Source: Clostridium sp. DL-VIII
Lineage (GTDB): Bacteria; Bacillota; Clostridia; Clostridiales; Clostridiaceae
Assembly (NCBI RefSeq): GCF_000230835.1
Contig: NZ_CM001240.1
Location: 1,434,501-1,498,500 of the forward strand
DNA length: 64,000 nucleotides
Direction of reading: 5' to 3'
The notes under the pieces are model-generated. The model was not told where the DNA came from. It saw only the letters and a program-made list of their open reading frames with translations, and did not search any database. Within the stretch, counting starts at the first letter, position 1, and each line of letters begins with the position of its first letter. This document shows positions 16,529-25,724 of this stretch, in pieces. A program made the translations under genes and the position numbers.

Positions 16529-18592
16529 ATGAGGCATATGATGAAATTTGAAGAAAAATTAAAAAACACAAAATTTGAGCTGTTAATAGAATGGAGTATA
16601 TTTTTAATTTTTATGGTATTCTTATTAATAATCAATTTGCACAGTAATCTATTCTTTCACACAGCAATTGAACTATTTATTAATGTTATGTTTATATTAG
16701 TATTTGTGTTTACGTTTAATACGTATGGCATAAATAGAAATAATTCAATACTTATTCTTGGTACCGGTTGTTTTTTCGTAGCTGTAATTGGAATATTTCA
16801 TCTATTAATGTATCAAGGAATGCCATTTTTAGATAATGCTAATAATATGGATATTTCAGCTCAATTATGGATCGCTGCAAGGTATTTGGAGGCTTTTACA
16901 GGTTTAATTTCATTAAATTACATATTAAAACCTAGTAAGAAACTTAGTGCTTACGGTATGTTGATAATATATATTTGCATTAGTATATCTTTACTATTAT
17001 CAATAGTAATTTTTAATATATTTCCTACTTGCTATATTGGAAAAATTGGTTTAACACCATTTAAGATAATCAGTGAATACATAATTTCTATAATGTTTTT
17101 AAGTACGGCTGTCATTTATTTTAGATTAAAAGCAAAAATAGATAGATATTTATTTTTTTGTATTGAATCTTTTTTTATATTATCAGCAATAACTGAAATG
17201 TTTTTTACAAGCTATGTGTTTTGGGGTGAGTGGAGAACTGTCGTAGGGCATATAATTAAAGTTATTGCTGTGTATTTCTTATACAAGGGAATTGTTGAAA
17301 CAGGCTTAAAAAAGCCATATTATGATTTAAATTATGATTTGGGTTTAGCTGATGATAAATTAAAACAATTCGAAGAGATTTTATATAGAAATGAACAATG
17401 TTTTAACATGATAATAAATAATTCAGATAACGCTATTTTTGTTATTAATGACAATAAATTTATATTTGCCAATAAAAGAATGGCAGAGCTTATGGGGCTA
17501 GAGAAAGTTAACGATGCTATAGGATTGGATGTAGAAACAATAATGGTTAAAGAAACTAGAAATTCAGCTTATGATAGAATTAATAATGCAATATATAATA
17601 AGCTAAGTACTCCATTTACTGAAAGCAAAATGTTAAGGACGGATGGGAAAATCATTGATATTGAAGTCACAAATTGTTTTTGCATGTACAAGAATAAGCC
17701 ATCAGCTATGGTTATGTTTAGGGATATTACTTTAAAAAAACAATTGCATACTCTTGAACGTAATGTATTGGAGAACAAAAAAGTAATAAATGAAACAAAT
17801 GAACACAATAAAATGATGGTTGAATTTTTCTCTAACATATCCCATGAGCTTAAAACACCTTTAAATGTTATACTAGGTGCTATTCAATTATTATCTTTAG
17901 CAGATAATGCTTTAATTAACTATACAATTGAAGCAAAATTAAGTAAATATTTGAAGACTATGAAGCAAAATTGTTACAGGCTTGTAAGGCTTGTGAATAA
18001 TTTGGTGGATATGTCAAAATTTGATTCTGGTTATTTTAAACTTGACTTACATAATCATGATATAGTAAACGTTGTTGAAGGTATAACTCTGTCAGTTGTG
18101 GATTATGCTGAGAATAAGGGCATTGAGTTAGTGTTTGATACTGATGCAGAGGAAAAAGAAATGGCAATTGACTTAGATAAAATTGAGAGAATTATGTTAA
18201 ATTTATTATCTAACGCTATTAAGTTTACAAATGAAGGTGGACAGATATTAGTAAGTTTATGGGATAAGGAAGATAAAATAGTTATATCTATTAAAGATAA
18301 TGGAACTGGTATTCCAGCAGATAAATTGGATTTTATTTTTGAAAGATTTGGACAAGTAGATAAAACTCTTGCAAGGAATAAGGAAGGCAGTGGCATAGGA
18401 TTGTCACTTGTCAAATCCATTGTAGACATGCATGAAGGAAATATTAAAGTTCTTAGTGAATTTGGACAAGGAAGTGAGTTCATTATAGAATTACCATCTA
18501 AACTTGTTGAGGATGAACAAGTATCTGATAAGTGTGTATATGAAAGCAGAGTAGAGAAGATAAACGTAGAATTCTCGGATATATATTCATGA
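16529..18592 (+). CDS. Orphan sensor histidine kinase (MASE3-like, PAS, HisKA, HATPase)
   Basis: A 687-residue membrane kinase. Residues about 15-255 hold seven or more membrane segments resembling the MASE3 sensor domain. Residues about 280-395 form a PAS domain. The phosphoacceptor His438 sits in FFSNISHELKTPLN. The ATPase domain shows N box NLLSNAIKFT, G1 DNGTGIP and G2 GSGIGLSLVKS. No response regulator is adjacent, so it is an orphan; in clostridia such kinases may phosphorylate Spo0A directly, but that is inference here. Its tail, EKINVEFSDIYS, recurs in the third kinase at 25725. GGAGGG precedes the ATG. Confidence 0.92.
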   Translation: MRHMMKFEEKLKNTKFELLIEWSIFLIFMVFLLIINLHSNLFFHTAIELFINVMFILVFVFTFNTYGINRNNSILILGTGCFFVAVIGIFHLLMYQGMPFLDNANNMDISAQLWIAARYLEAFTGLISLNYILKPSKKLSAYGMLIIYICISISLLLSIVIFNIFPTCYIGKIGLTPFKIISEYIISIMFLSTAVIYFRLKAKIDRYLFFCIESFFILSAITEMFFTSYVFWGEWRTVVGHIIKVIAVYFLYKGIVETGLKKPYYDLNYDLGLADDKLKQFEEILYRNEQCFNMIINNSDNAIFVINDNKFIFANKRMAELMGLEKVNDAIGLDVETIMVKETRNSAYDRINNAIYNKLSTPFTESKMLRTDGKIIDIEVTNCFCMYKNKPSAMVMFRDITLKKQLHTLERNVLENKKVINETNEHNKMMVEFFSNISHELKTPLNVILGAIQLLSLADNALINYTIEAKLSKYLKTMKQNCYRLVRLVNNLVDMSKFDSGYFKLDLHNHDIVNVVEGITLSVVDYAENKGIELVFDTDAEEKEMAIDLDKIERIMLNLLSNAIKFTNEGGQILVSLWDKEDKIVISIKDNGTGIPADKLDFIFERFGQVDKTLARNKEGSGIGLSLVKSIVDMHEGNIKVLSEFGQGSEFIIELPSKLVEDEQVSDKCVYESRVEKINVEFSDIYS

Positions 18593-18655
18593 TTGTAGTG
18601 AGCATCCATTATATATAATGATTTCAATAGAAAAATTATACCAAGTTGAAAAATG

Positions 18656-18691
18656 GAAGCCTTAATAATATATAAAAGGCTTTTATTTTTT
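18656..18691 (+). terminator. Terminator after the first histidine kinase
   Basis: AAGCCTT and AAGGCTT pair around an AT loop, followed by TTATTTTTTT. Confidence 0.8.
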
Positions 18692-18761
18692 TGTACTCAG
18701 AAGATTTCTAAGCTCATAAATTTAAATGTAATATAATGAATAATATTAAAAAAGTAATTAT

Positions 18762-18784
18762 CAAAATGACTATTGGTCATTTTG
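18762..18784. promoter_or_regulatory. 23-bp perfect palindrome, probable operator of the YhgE/Pip genes
   Basis: CAAAATGAC and GTCATTTTG flank a 5-base centre. The palindrome covers the -35 position (ATGACT, 18766-18771) of a promoter with an extended -10 (TGTTATAAT, box at 18789-18794, 17-base spacer). This form, TGAC-N5-GTCA, is typical of TetR-family operators. No TetR gene is in the window, so a regulator elsewhere is implied. Confidence 0.6.
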
Positions 18785-18859
18785 GTGTTATAATTTATAT
18801 AGATAAATTATTCATAAATTTTACTTATATATAAAATAGTTACCTTAGAGGGATAAGTT

Positions 18860-21157
18860 ATGAAGAATGTAGTAAAAATTTTTATAAGGGACATAAAAAA
18901 TATATTTACTAATTGGGCAGCTTCGGTTGTGGTAATTGCATTGATGATAATACCTTCTTTGTATTCTCTAACCAATATAGAAGCATCATGGGATCCCTAT
19001 GACAATACAAAAGGAGTAGAAGTTGCAGTTATCAATGAAGATAAAGGTACGGCATATAAAGATCAAGATATAAATCTAGGTAAGGAATTAGTTGATAAAC
19101 TTAAGGATAATGATAAATTAGGCTGGGTTTTTGTGGATAAGCAAACTGCAGAGGAAGGGCTAATTAATGAAAAATACTATGCAACAATTGAAATTCCAGA
19201 AGATTTCTCAGAGGATGTTGTTACAATAACTAAAAAAGATCTTATAAAACCAAAGCTAATATACACAGTAAATGAAAAGAAAAATGTAATAGCATCTAAG
19301 ATAACTGATGCAGGAGTAGAGACAGTGAAAACTGAACTGGATCAAAATATAGTTAAGAATATTTCAGGAATAATGTTTAGATTATGTGATGAAATTGGAG
19401 TGGATATACAGAATAATAGACCTCAGCTTAGAAATATAATGGATTCGGTTTATAAGTTAGATGATAATATGCCAGAACTTGAACAGATGCTGGATGAAGC
19501 AATTAACGGAACCATAAGTGCATCGGATCTAATAGATAAAACTAATGAACTTATACCTACAGCTGCAGATACCATAGATGAAACTACAGAATTTTTAAAT
19601 AACACTCAAAATGTTTTGGATGAGAATCAAGAGGATTTGCAGAAAGAATCACCTAAAATTAAAGAGGATTTAATAGAAGCTGAAAATGCACTTGATACTA
19701 CAAATGTAGAATTTAAAAATATTGATGAAAAAATAATGCCCGAAGTTGAAAAGAAGACATTACTTCAAGCTCTAGATACTGTCAAGGCTACTAAGACAAG
19801 CGTTGATGATGCAAAGACAAAACTTAAGGATATTAAGAAAGCCATTGATAAGCTTAGTGAGATTGAAGTTCCTAAACTTTCAATTCCAGCAGGGCTTCAA
19901 GATTCAGAAGAAATTAGTAAAATTCAAGAGAGCCTTGATAAGCAGAGGGAAGCGTTAAAAAATGCACAAGATGCATTAAATGAAGAAAGCAGGGAAATAT
20001 CAAAAGTTATTGATAGGTTTGATGCTATTGATGATAATTTAGATAAATTAATAGATAGAATTAACGGAGATCTTGATAAATTGAATAATGGCGGTAATCC
20101 AATAGATACACAAAATCTAACTGATACTATCAAGGTATTAGATGATGTTCATGCTTTGATTTCAAATATAACAGACAGCTATGATTCTGAAATTGCACCA
20201 ACAATCAATAAGGGATTTGACTCAATGAGAGAAATCTTAGATGACGGATTAAATTTATCAGCTCAGGGAAAGAAGACTTTACCTGATGTTCAAGAAATGT
20301 TAAATACATTTAGAAATACGGCAGATTTATCTAATGATGAGCTGAAAAAGTTAAAAGAAAAATTTCCGGATATTAAGAATAATGTTCATGAATTGGCGGA
20401 GAGACTAAAAAAGATAGATAATGAAGATGATATAAATGAGCTTTTAGACATGATAACTAATGATTGGAACACTCAAAGTGATTTTCTATCTAGTCCAGTG
20501 GAAATTCAAGATAATAGGCTATTCCCATGGCCTAATTATGGTTCTACAGTAACACCATTTTATACAGTTCTTTGTCTTTGGATTGGAGGATATATACTTT
20601 CAGTATTAATTGAAACAGAGGTACAGCCATTGGAGGATAAAAAGGAATTAAAAAATTATGAAAAGTATTTTGGAAGATTGTCATTATTTATATTCATAGG
20701 AATAGGACAAGCACTAGTTGCAAGCTTAGGAGCTTTGCTTCTTCTACATTCTTATGCAGTACATCCTATAATGTTTGTATTATATTGTATATTCATAAGC
20801 ATTGTGTTTAATTGCATAATTTATACTTCGGTAAGTCTTTTAGGCTATGGGGGAATAGTAATTGGAGTAGTACTTCTGGTAATACAGGTTGCAGGAACTG
20901 GTGGTAATTTCCCTATAGAAGTTAATCCAGTAGGTTTTCAAGAGTTATTTCCATTCCTTCCGTTTACATATGCTATAAGCGGAGTTCGTCAGATAATGGC
21001 TGGAATAGTATATGCCATCTTATTTAAAGATAGTATCATATTGGGTTTGTTTATGATAGGATCAATTATCATTGGTGTGCTATTTAAGAAGTCAATAAAT
21101 GAGAAAAGAATAAATATAGTTAAAAAACTTAAGGACAGTTCGATTATGAATGGTTAA
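18860..21157 (+). CDS. YhgE/Pip-family membrane protein (first of tandem pair)
   Basis: A 765-residue protein of the phage-infection-protein/ABC-2-related family. There is one N-terminal membrane segment (about 14-36) and a conserved ectodomain start, ASWDPYDNTKGVEVAVINEDKG. A long coiled-coil-rich outer region (about 180-540) leads to about five C-terminal membrane helices carrying the family's GNFPIEVNPVGFQELFPFLPFTYAI block. The family includes Lactococcus Pip, a phage receptor, and proteins suspected of exporting hydrophobic compounds. The role here is unknown. It is preceded by a palindromic operator-like site. The next gene is a close paralogue. Confidence 0.9.
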   Translation: MKNVVKIFIRDIKNIFTNWAASVVVIALMIIPSLYSLTNIEASWDPYDNTKGVEVAVINEDKGTAYKDQDINLGKELVDKLKDNDKLGWVFVDKQTAEEGLINEKYYATIEIPEDFSEDVVTITKKDLIKPKLIYTVNEKKNVIASKITDAGVETVKTELDQNIVKNISGIMFRLCDEIGVDIQNNRPQLRNIMDSVYKLDDNMPELEQMLDEAINGTISASDLIDKTNELIPTAADTIDETTEFLNNTQNVLDENQEDLQKESPKIKEDLIEAENALDTTNVEFKNIDEKIMPEVEKKTLLQALDTVKATKTSVDDAKTKLKDIKKAIDKLSEIEVPKLSIPAGLQDSEEISKIQESLDKQREALKNAQDALNEESREISKVIDRFDAIDDNLDKLIDRINGDLDKLNNGGNPIDTQNLTDTIKVLDDVHALISNITDSYDSEIAPTINKGFDSMREILDDGLNLSAQGKKTLPDVQEMLNTFRNTADLSNDELKKLKEKFPDIKNNVHELAERLKKIDNEDDINELLDMITNDWNTQSDFLSSPVEIQDNRLFPWPNYGSTVTPFYTVLCLWIGGYILSVLIETEVQPLEDKKELKNYEKYFGRLSLFIFIGIGQALVASLGALLLLHSYAVHPIMFVLYCIFISIVFNCIIYTSVSLLGYGGIVIGVVLLVIQVAGTGGNFPIEVNPVGFQELFPFLPFTYAISGVRQIMAGIVYAILFKDSIILGLFMIGSIIIGVLFKKSINEKRINIVKKLKDSSIMNG

Positions 21158-21217
21158 GGCACACAAAAGAAAATAACAGATCAAAGGCTGCACGCAATAT
21201 TTCTAAAGGTGCCTAAA
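21154..21217. repeat. Inverted-repeat element, family 2 copy C (short)
   Basis: TTAAGGCACA at the left and GGTGCCTAAAG at the right match the other family 2 ends, and AAAATAACAG follows the left end as in copies B and E. The stop codon of the first YhgE/Pip gene lies within its left end. It fills nearly the whole spacer between the two paralogues. Confidence 0.65.
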
Positions 21218-21251
21218 GCAAGTAATATTATAAGTATCAGAGGAATTAATT

Positions 21252-23543
21252 ATGAAGAATGCATTTAAAATTTATAAAAGAGATATAAATAAAATACGAA
21301 CCAATTGGGTAGCAAGGCTTATGATTATAATAATTATAATTATTCCATCAATGTATGCCTGGATTAATATAAAAGCTTCATGGGATCCATATTCTAATAC
21401 TGGCGGTATTAAGATTGCAGTCATTAATGATGATAAGGGAACTGTTTATAAAGAACAAAATATAAATTTGGGAAATGATTTAGTTGATAAGCTTAAGGAT
21501 AATGATAAATTAGGCTGGGTGTTTACAGACAAGGAAAGTGCGCAAAGAGATCTGCTATTAGAAAAGTATTATGCAACAATTGAAATTCCAGAAAATTTTT
21601 CTGAGGATGCAACTACCTTAATGGAGAAGGATGTTGAAAAGCCAAAGCTTATATATACAGTAAATGAAAAGAAAAATGCAGTCGCTCCTAAAATGACGGA
21701 TTCAGGAATAAAAAGTGTAAAAAACGAAGTAGATGAAAATATAATAAAAACTGTTTCAGGAATAGTATTTAGAGTCTGCAATGAAAGAGGCGTTGATGTA
21801 CAGGATAATAGACCAAAACTTAGAAAAATTGTAGATAATATTTATGAATTAGATGATAATATGTCAGAGATAGAAACTCTTTTGGATACTGCAAGCAGTG
21901 GAACAGAAGATCTGACAAAGGTACTAACAAAAACCAGCGATATGCTTCCAACTATATCAGATTCTTTATATTCTTCACAGGATTTCTTAAAAAACAGTAA
22001 AGGAGTTTTGAATGATACTCAAGGAGAAATATCAGACATTTCACCAATAATAAAGGAAGATTTAGAAAAATCGGAGAATGTCCTTGATAATTCAAGTGTG
22101 GAATTAAAGAATTTAGATAATAATATAATCCCAGAGGTTTCCAAGAAAACTTTGTTAAATGTACGAGATACTGCAAAGGCAACAAAGGAAACTCTTAATG
22201 ATACTGAATCTAAACTTAGAAGTACAAAGAAGCTTATTGATAAATTAAGTAAAATAAATATAGAGATACCTTCATTTGGCGATGAGGTTGATAATTTAGA
22301 TGAGGTGAAGGGATTAAGAGACCAACTTGATAAACAGGTAGATACAATAAACAATATGCAGAATGATTTAAAAGATATAAGTAAAATAATTTCTAATACT
22401 ATAGATAAATTAAATACAATTGAAGATAAATCACAGATAGTAGTTGATAGATGTAATAAGGATATTGAGAAAATAGATAATCAAGACTTAGATACTCAAG
22501 ATCTTAAGGATCTTATAGAAGTAGTAGATGAAGTTCATACTTTAGTGGCTGATGCTGAAGACAGCTATGATTCTGAGATTGTACCAGGAGCCCAAAAGGG
22601 ATTTGATTTAACTAGAAATATTGTAGAAAACAGTTTGGACATTATAGAAGAAGCAATAAATACATTACCAGATGTTGATAATTTGTTAAACGTTTCTCAA
22701 GATGCAGCTCATATATCTCTCGATGAATTAAATAATTTAAAAAATAAGTTTCCAGAGAATAGAGATAAAGTTCATGAATTAGCCGATGATCTTAGAGAGA
22801 AAGATGAAGATGATAGTATAGATGAATTACTGGATATGATGATAAATAATTGGGAAAATCAAAGTGACTTCGTAGCAAGCCCAGTTGAAATACAAGATAA
22901 TAGACTATTTCCATGGGTGAATTATGGTACGGCTGCAACGCCATTCTATACAACACTATGTTTATGGGTAGGAGCTTTGCTAGGTTCAGCACTATTATCT
23001 TTAAAAGCACCAGAATTTGAGGATGGTACAAAGATTAGGCCTTATGAAATGTATTTAGGCAAGCTATATTTGTTTCTATCTGTTGGGTTATGCCAGGCAG
23101 TTATTGCAAGTGCAGGAGTGTTACTTATATTAAAGATTTATGCAGTCCATCCGATAATGTTTGTTTTATATAGTGCATTTATAAGCATAATATTTATAAG
23201 TATTGTTTATACTTTTGGTAGTTTATTAGAAGCAGTAGGAAAAGCAATTATGGTAGTTGTGCTTGTATTACAGATGGCTGGATCTAGTGGGAATTTCCCG
23301 ATTGAGGTTACGCCGCCTATATTCCAAAAAATTTATCCATATTTACCTTTTACTTATGCTATAAATGGAATGAGACAAGTTATGGCAGGAATTATGTATC
23401 CAATATTGTTTAAGGATATGGCTATGTTAGGTGTTTATGCAGTTATAATACTTGTCGTTGGAATAGTAGCAAAAGGTACAATAAATAAACTAACATCAGT
23501 AACAATGGAAAAATTAAATATGAGTGGTATAATGCGCCACTAA
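21252..23543 (+). CDS. YhgE/Pip-family membrane protein (second of tandem pair)
   Basis: A 763-residue paralogue of the preceding protein with the same plan: N-terminal helix, the ASWDPYSNTGGIKIAVINDDKG ectodomain start, a long coiled-coil region, and C-terminal helices with GNFPIEVTPPIFQKIYPYLPFTYAI. The ends are far more similar between the two copies than the coiled-coil middle, as expected if the outer region diverges under selection. An AGAGGAA site precedes the ATG. It is likely transcribed with the first copy; the hairpin-forming repeat between them could set the ratio. A strong terminator follows. Confidence 0.9.
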   Translation: MKNAFKIYKRDINKIRTNWVARLMIIIIIIIPSMYAWINIKASWDPYSNTGGIKIAVINDDKGTVYKEQNINLGNDLVDKLKDNDKLGWVFTDKESAQRDLLLEKYYATIEIPENFSEDATTLMEKDVEKPKLIYTVNEKKNAVAPKMTDSGIKSVKNEVDENIIKTVSGIVFRVCNERGVDVQDNRPKLRKIVDNIYELDDNMSEIETLLDTASSGTEDLTKVLTKTSDMLPTISDSLYSSQDFLKNSKGVLNDTQGEISDISPIIKEDLEKSENVLDNSSVELKNLDNNIIPEVSKKTLLNVRDTAKATKETLNDTESKLRSTKKLIDKLSKINIEIPSFGDEVDNLDEVKGLRDQLDKQVDTINNMQNDLKDISKIISNTIDKLNTIEDKSQIVVDRCNKDIEKIDNQDLDTQDLKDLIEVVDEVHTLVADAEDSYDSEIVPGAQKGFDLTRNIVENSLDIIEEAINTLPDVDNLLNVSQDAAHISLDELNNLKNKFPENRDKVHELADDLREKDEDDSIDELLDMMINNWENQSDFVASPVEIQDNRLFPWVNYGTAATPFYTTLCLWVGALLGSALLSLKAPEFEDGTKIRPYEMYLGKLYLFLSVGLCQAVIASAGVLLILKIYAVHPIMFVLYSAFISIIFISIVYTFGSLLEAVGKAIMVVVLVLQMAGSSGNFPIEVTPPIFQKIYPYLPFTYAINGMRQVMAGIMYPILFKDMAMLGVYAVIILVVGIVAKGTINKLTSVTMEKLNMSGIMRH

Positions 23544-23563
23544 ATTTTAAAAAATAAAATATT

Positions 23564-23603
23564 AGAATAGCCAAAGTTATCATTTGTTGGCTATTCTTTT
23601 TTT
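23564..23603 (+). terminator. Terminator after the YhgE/Pip pair
   Basis: AGAATAGCCAA and TTGGCTATTCT pair, followed by a run of seven T. Confidence 0.9.
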
Positions 23604-23823
23604 GAAAACTTTTATGAGACATCATATAAATGGCATATTGAGATAAATAAGTGACATAAGTTATAAAAAATTGATAATACTTAGCAAAAAGCTTTAAAAA
23701 AGTATTACTTTAAATAAAATTATTCTTATTTGGTTAAATTTTAAGGAAAATGAAGAAAAAGATAGTAAAAAATGGTATTATAAATATTGGTATATACATT
23801 ATAAATTTAAGGGGGAGAAGAGT

Positions 23824-25722
23824 ATGGAGACATTGAAGAAATTTCTTATGAATAAATATATGATTGCATATCTGTATATATCTAGTATACTTGCATATTT
23901 TATATTAAATCTTGTAGTTAGTGATAAGATGCATATATTATTAATATTTAGAATCTTTTATATAAGCTTAAGCATAGTTATATTTATGTTTTTTAAACAA
24001 GTAAGAAAAATTCGTGAGGAATATATTTCTAGAATTGTAATAATGTTTTTTTCATTGATGATTTTTATATGTACATTTGAATTTATAATGGATATTACTG
24101 GAGTTGGTATTATAAATGAACCTTTTAAAGGAATAGAATCGAGTAGAGATAGCATGCTTTTAATGGAAAGTTTTGTAGGATATATATTAAGTGAATACTA
24201 TTTAAATAAAAGACAGCTAAAAAGATTATCATATATTGTATTTAATTTTATTATAATTCTTACTATATTAACTTATTTTGATGATATATTTTTAAGTTTC
24301 ATAGAAAAAGTTTATCCTGCCATTGAAGGAGTATTATTTATAAAAATAGCTTTAAGTTTAAAAAATGAAGATCCATTAAAGGAATATGGATGGAATATCA
24401 TTAAAACTTATGTCTTTTATACGGCAGTTATAGTTATGATAAATATATATGGCTTTGTTCGCAATGACTCATATTTACCTTTAATATTAGCTGAAGTTAT
24501 TCATCTAATAAGCTTTAGAATAGCATGGAATATTGTTATATTTCAATTAGTACGAAAACCATATAAAGCTTTATCAAAATCATTAGGTAAGCAAAATAGT
24601 TACTTAGATGAATTAAATTATAAAATATCAGCTAGTAATAAAAGATTAGAAAAATCAATAAATCTTTTGAAAAGTAAAGAATATTTATATTATACATTTT
24701 TTAAATTTATGCCACATCCAATTATTATGTTAAATTCAGAGAATGACAGGATTATATTTGTAAATAAACAATTTTTAAAATTTGCTGGCATTCATAAAGA
24801 AAGGAATATAATAAACAAACATATAAACAATTATATTGAATTTATAGATAGAAATCATGATAAGACGGATTATAATGCAATCTTTCATATTGGAAGTCAG
24901 AAAAAATACATTGAGGCAAAATATTTATCAAATTATGAAGATTTCACAAAAAAGTTATTATTAATTAAGGATAATACAACTAAAGTACAAATTGAAGAAA
25001 TAAAAAAAGAAGTTGAAAGCAATAAAATTGATGAGAGTATTAGGAAAGAATTTCTTTCAAGCATAAGCCATGATTTGAAAACTCCTGTGAATGTAATTTA
25101 TTCAGCAATGCAGGTGGAAAAAATATATATTGAGAAAGCGGATGTATCTTTATTAACGAAATATCATAATATATGTAAACAAAATTGCATCTCACTTATT
25201 AAATTAACTAATAATTTAATAGATAATTCTAAAATAAATTCTGATTATCTTATTCCAAGAATAGAGAATATTAATGTAGTAGAAGCTATAGAAGATAATG
25301 TAATGTCACTAGTTGACTATGTTAAGCTTAATAATATAGATTTAATTTTTGATACTAATACAGAAGAATGTTATTTAAATATTGACATTGAGTTTATGGA
25401 TAGAATAATTTTAAATTTAGTTTCAAATGCTGTGAAGTTTACTCCAGATGGAGGGAAGATAGAGGTAATATTACATGATAGAGGTGAAAAGGTTGAAATT
25501 TTAGTAAAGGATAGTGGAAGCGGAATTGACGAAGAATTTATTAGCAATGCATTTAACAGATATGCAGTAGGTAAAAATTGTAAGTTCAGCCGCAAGAGTG
25601 GGACAGGAATTGGTCTTTGTGTAGTAAAACAATTGGTTGAACTACAAAGTGGAAACATAGAAATAAAAAGAAATGAAGATATAGGAACAACTGTAAAAAT
25701 GGAATTCCCAAAAGGAGAGTAG
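23824..25722 (+). CDS. Orphan membrane sensor histidine kinase
   Basis: A 632-residue kinase with seven or eight predicted membrane segments in residues 1-250. A PAS-like domain follows at about 285-390 (HPIIMLNSENDRIIFVNKQF). HisKA has His416 in FLSSISHDLKTPVN, and HATPase has NLVSNAVKFTPDGG, DSGSGID and GTGIGLCVVKQL. It is closely related in layout to the kinases at 16529 and 25725 but lacks their EFSDIY tail. No response regulator is adjacent. GGGGGAGAAG lies before the ATG. The third kinase starts 2 bases after this stop, so the two are translationally linked. Confidence 0.92.
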   Translation: METLKKFLMNKYMIAYLYISSILAYFILNLVVSDKMHILLIFRIFYISLSIVIFMFFKQVRKIREEYISRIVIMFFSLMIFICTFEFIMDITGVGIINEPFKGIESSRDSMLLMESFVGYILSEYYLNKRQLKRLSYIVFNFIIILTILTYFDDIFLSFIEKVYPAIEGVLFIKIALSLKNEDPLKEYGWNIIKTYVFYTAVIVMINIYGFVRNDSYLPLILAEVIHLISFRIAWNIVIFQLVRKPYKALSKSLGKQNSYLDELNYKISASNKRLEKSINLLKSKEYLYYTFFKFMPHPIIMLNSENDRIIFVNKQFLKFAGIHKERNIINKHINNYIEFIDRNHDKTDYNAIFHIGSQKKYIEAKYLSNYEDFTKKLLLIKDNTTKVQIEEIKKEVESNKIDESIRKEFLSSISHDLKTPVNVIYSAMQVEKIYIEKADVSLLTKYHNICKQNCISLIKLTNNLIDNSKINSDYLIPRIENINVVEAIEDNVMSLVDYVKLNNIDLIFDTNTEECYLNIDIEFMDRIILNLVSNAVKFTPDGGKIEVILHDRGEKVEILVKDSGSGIDEEFISNAFNRYAVGKNCKFSRKSGTGIGLCVVKQLVELQSGNIEIKRNEDIGTTVKMEFPKGE

Positions 25723-25724
25723 TC

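Noticed and set aside
22019..22354. Antisense ORFs inside the YhgE/Pip genes
   Set aside because: They are complements of a strong coding frame with known domains and lack ribosome sites.
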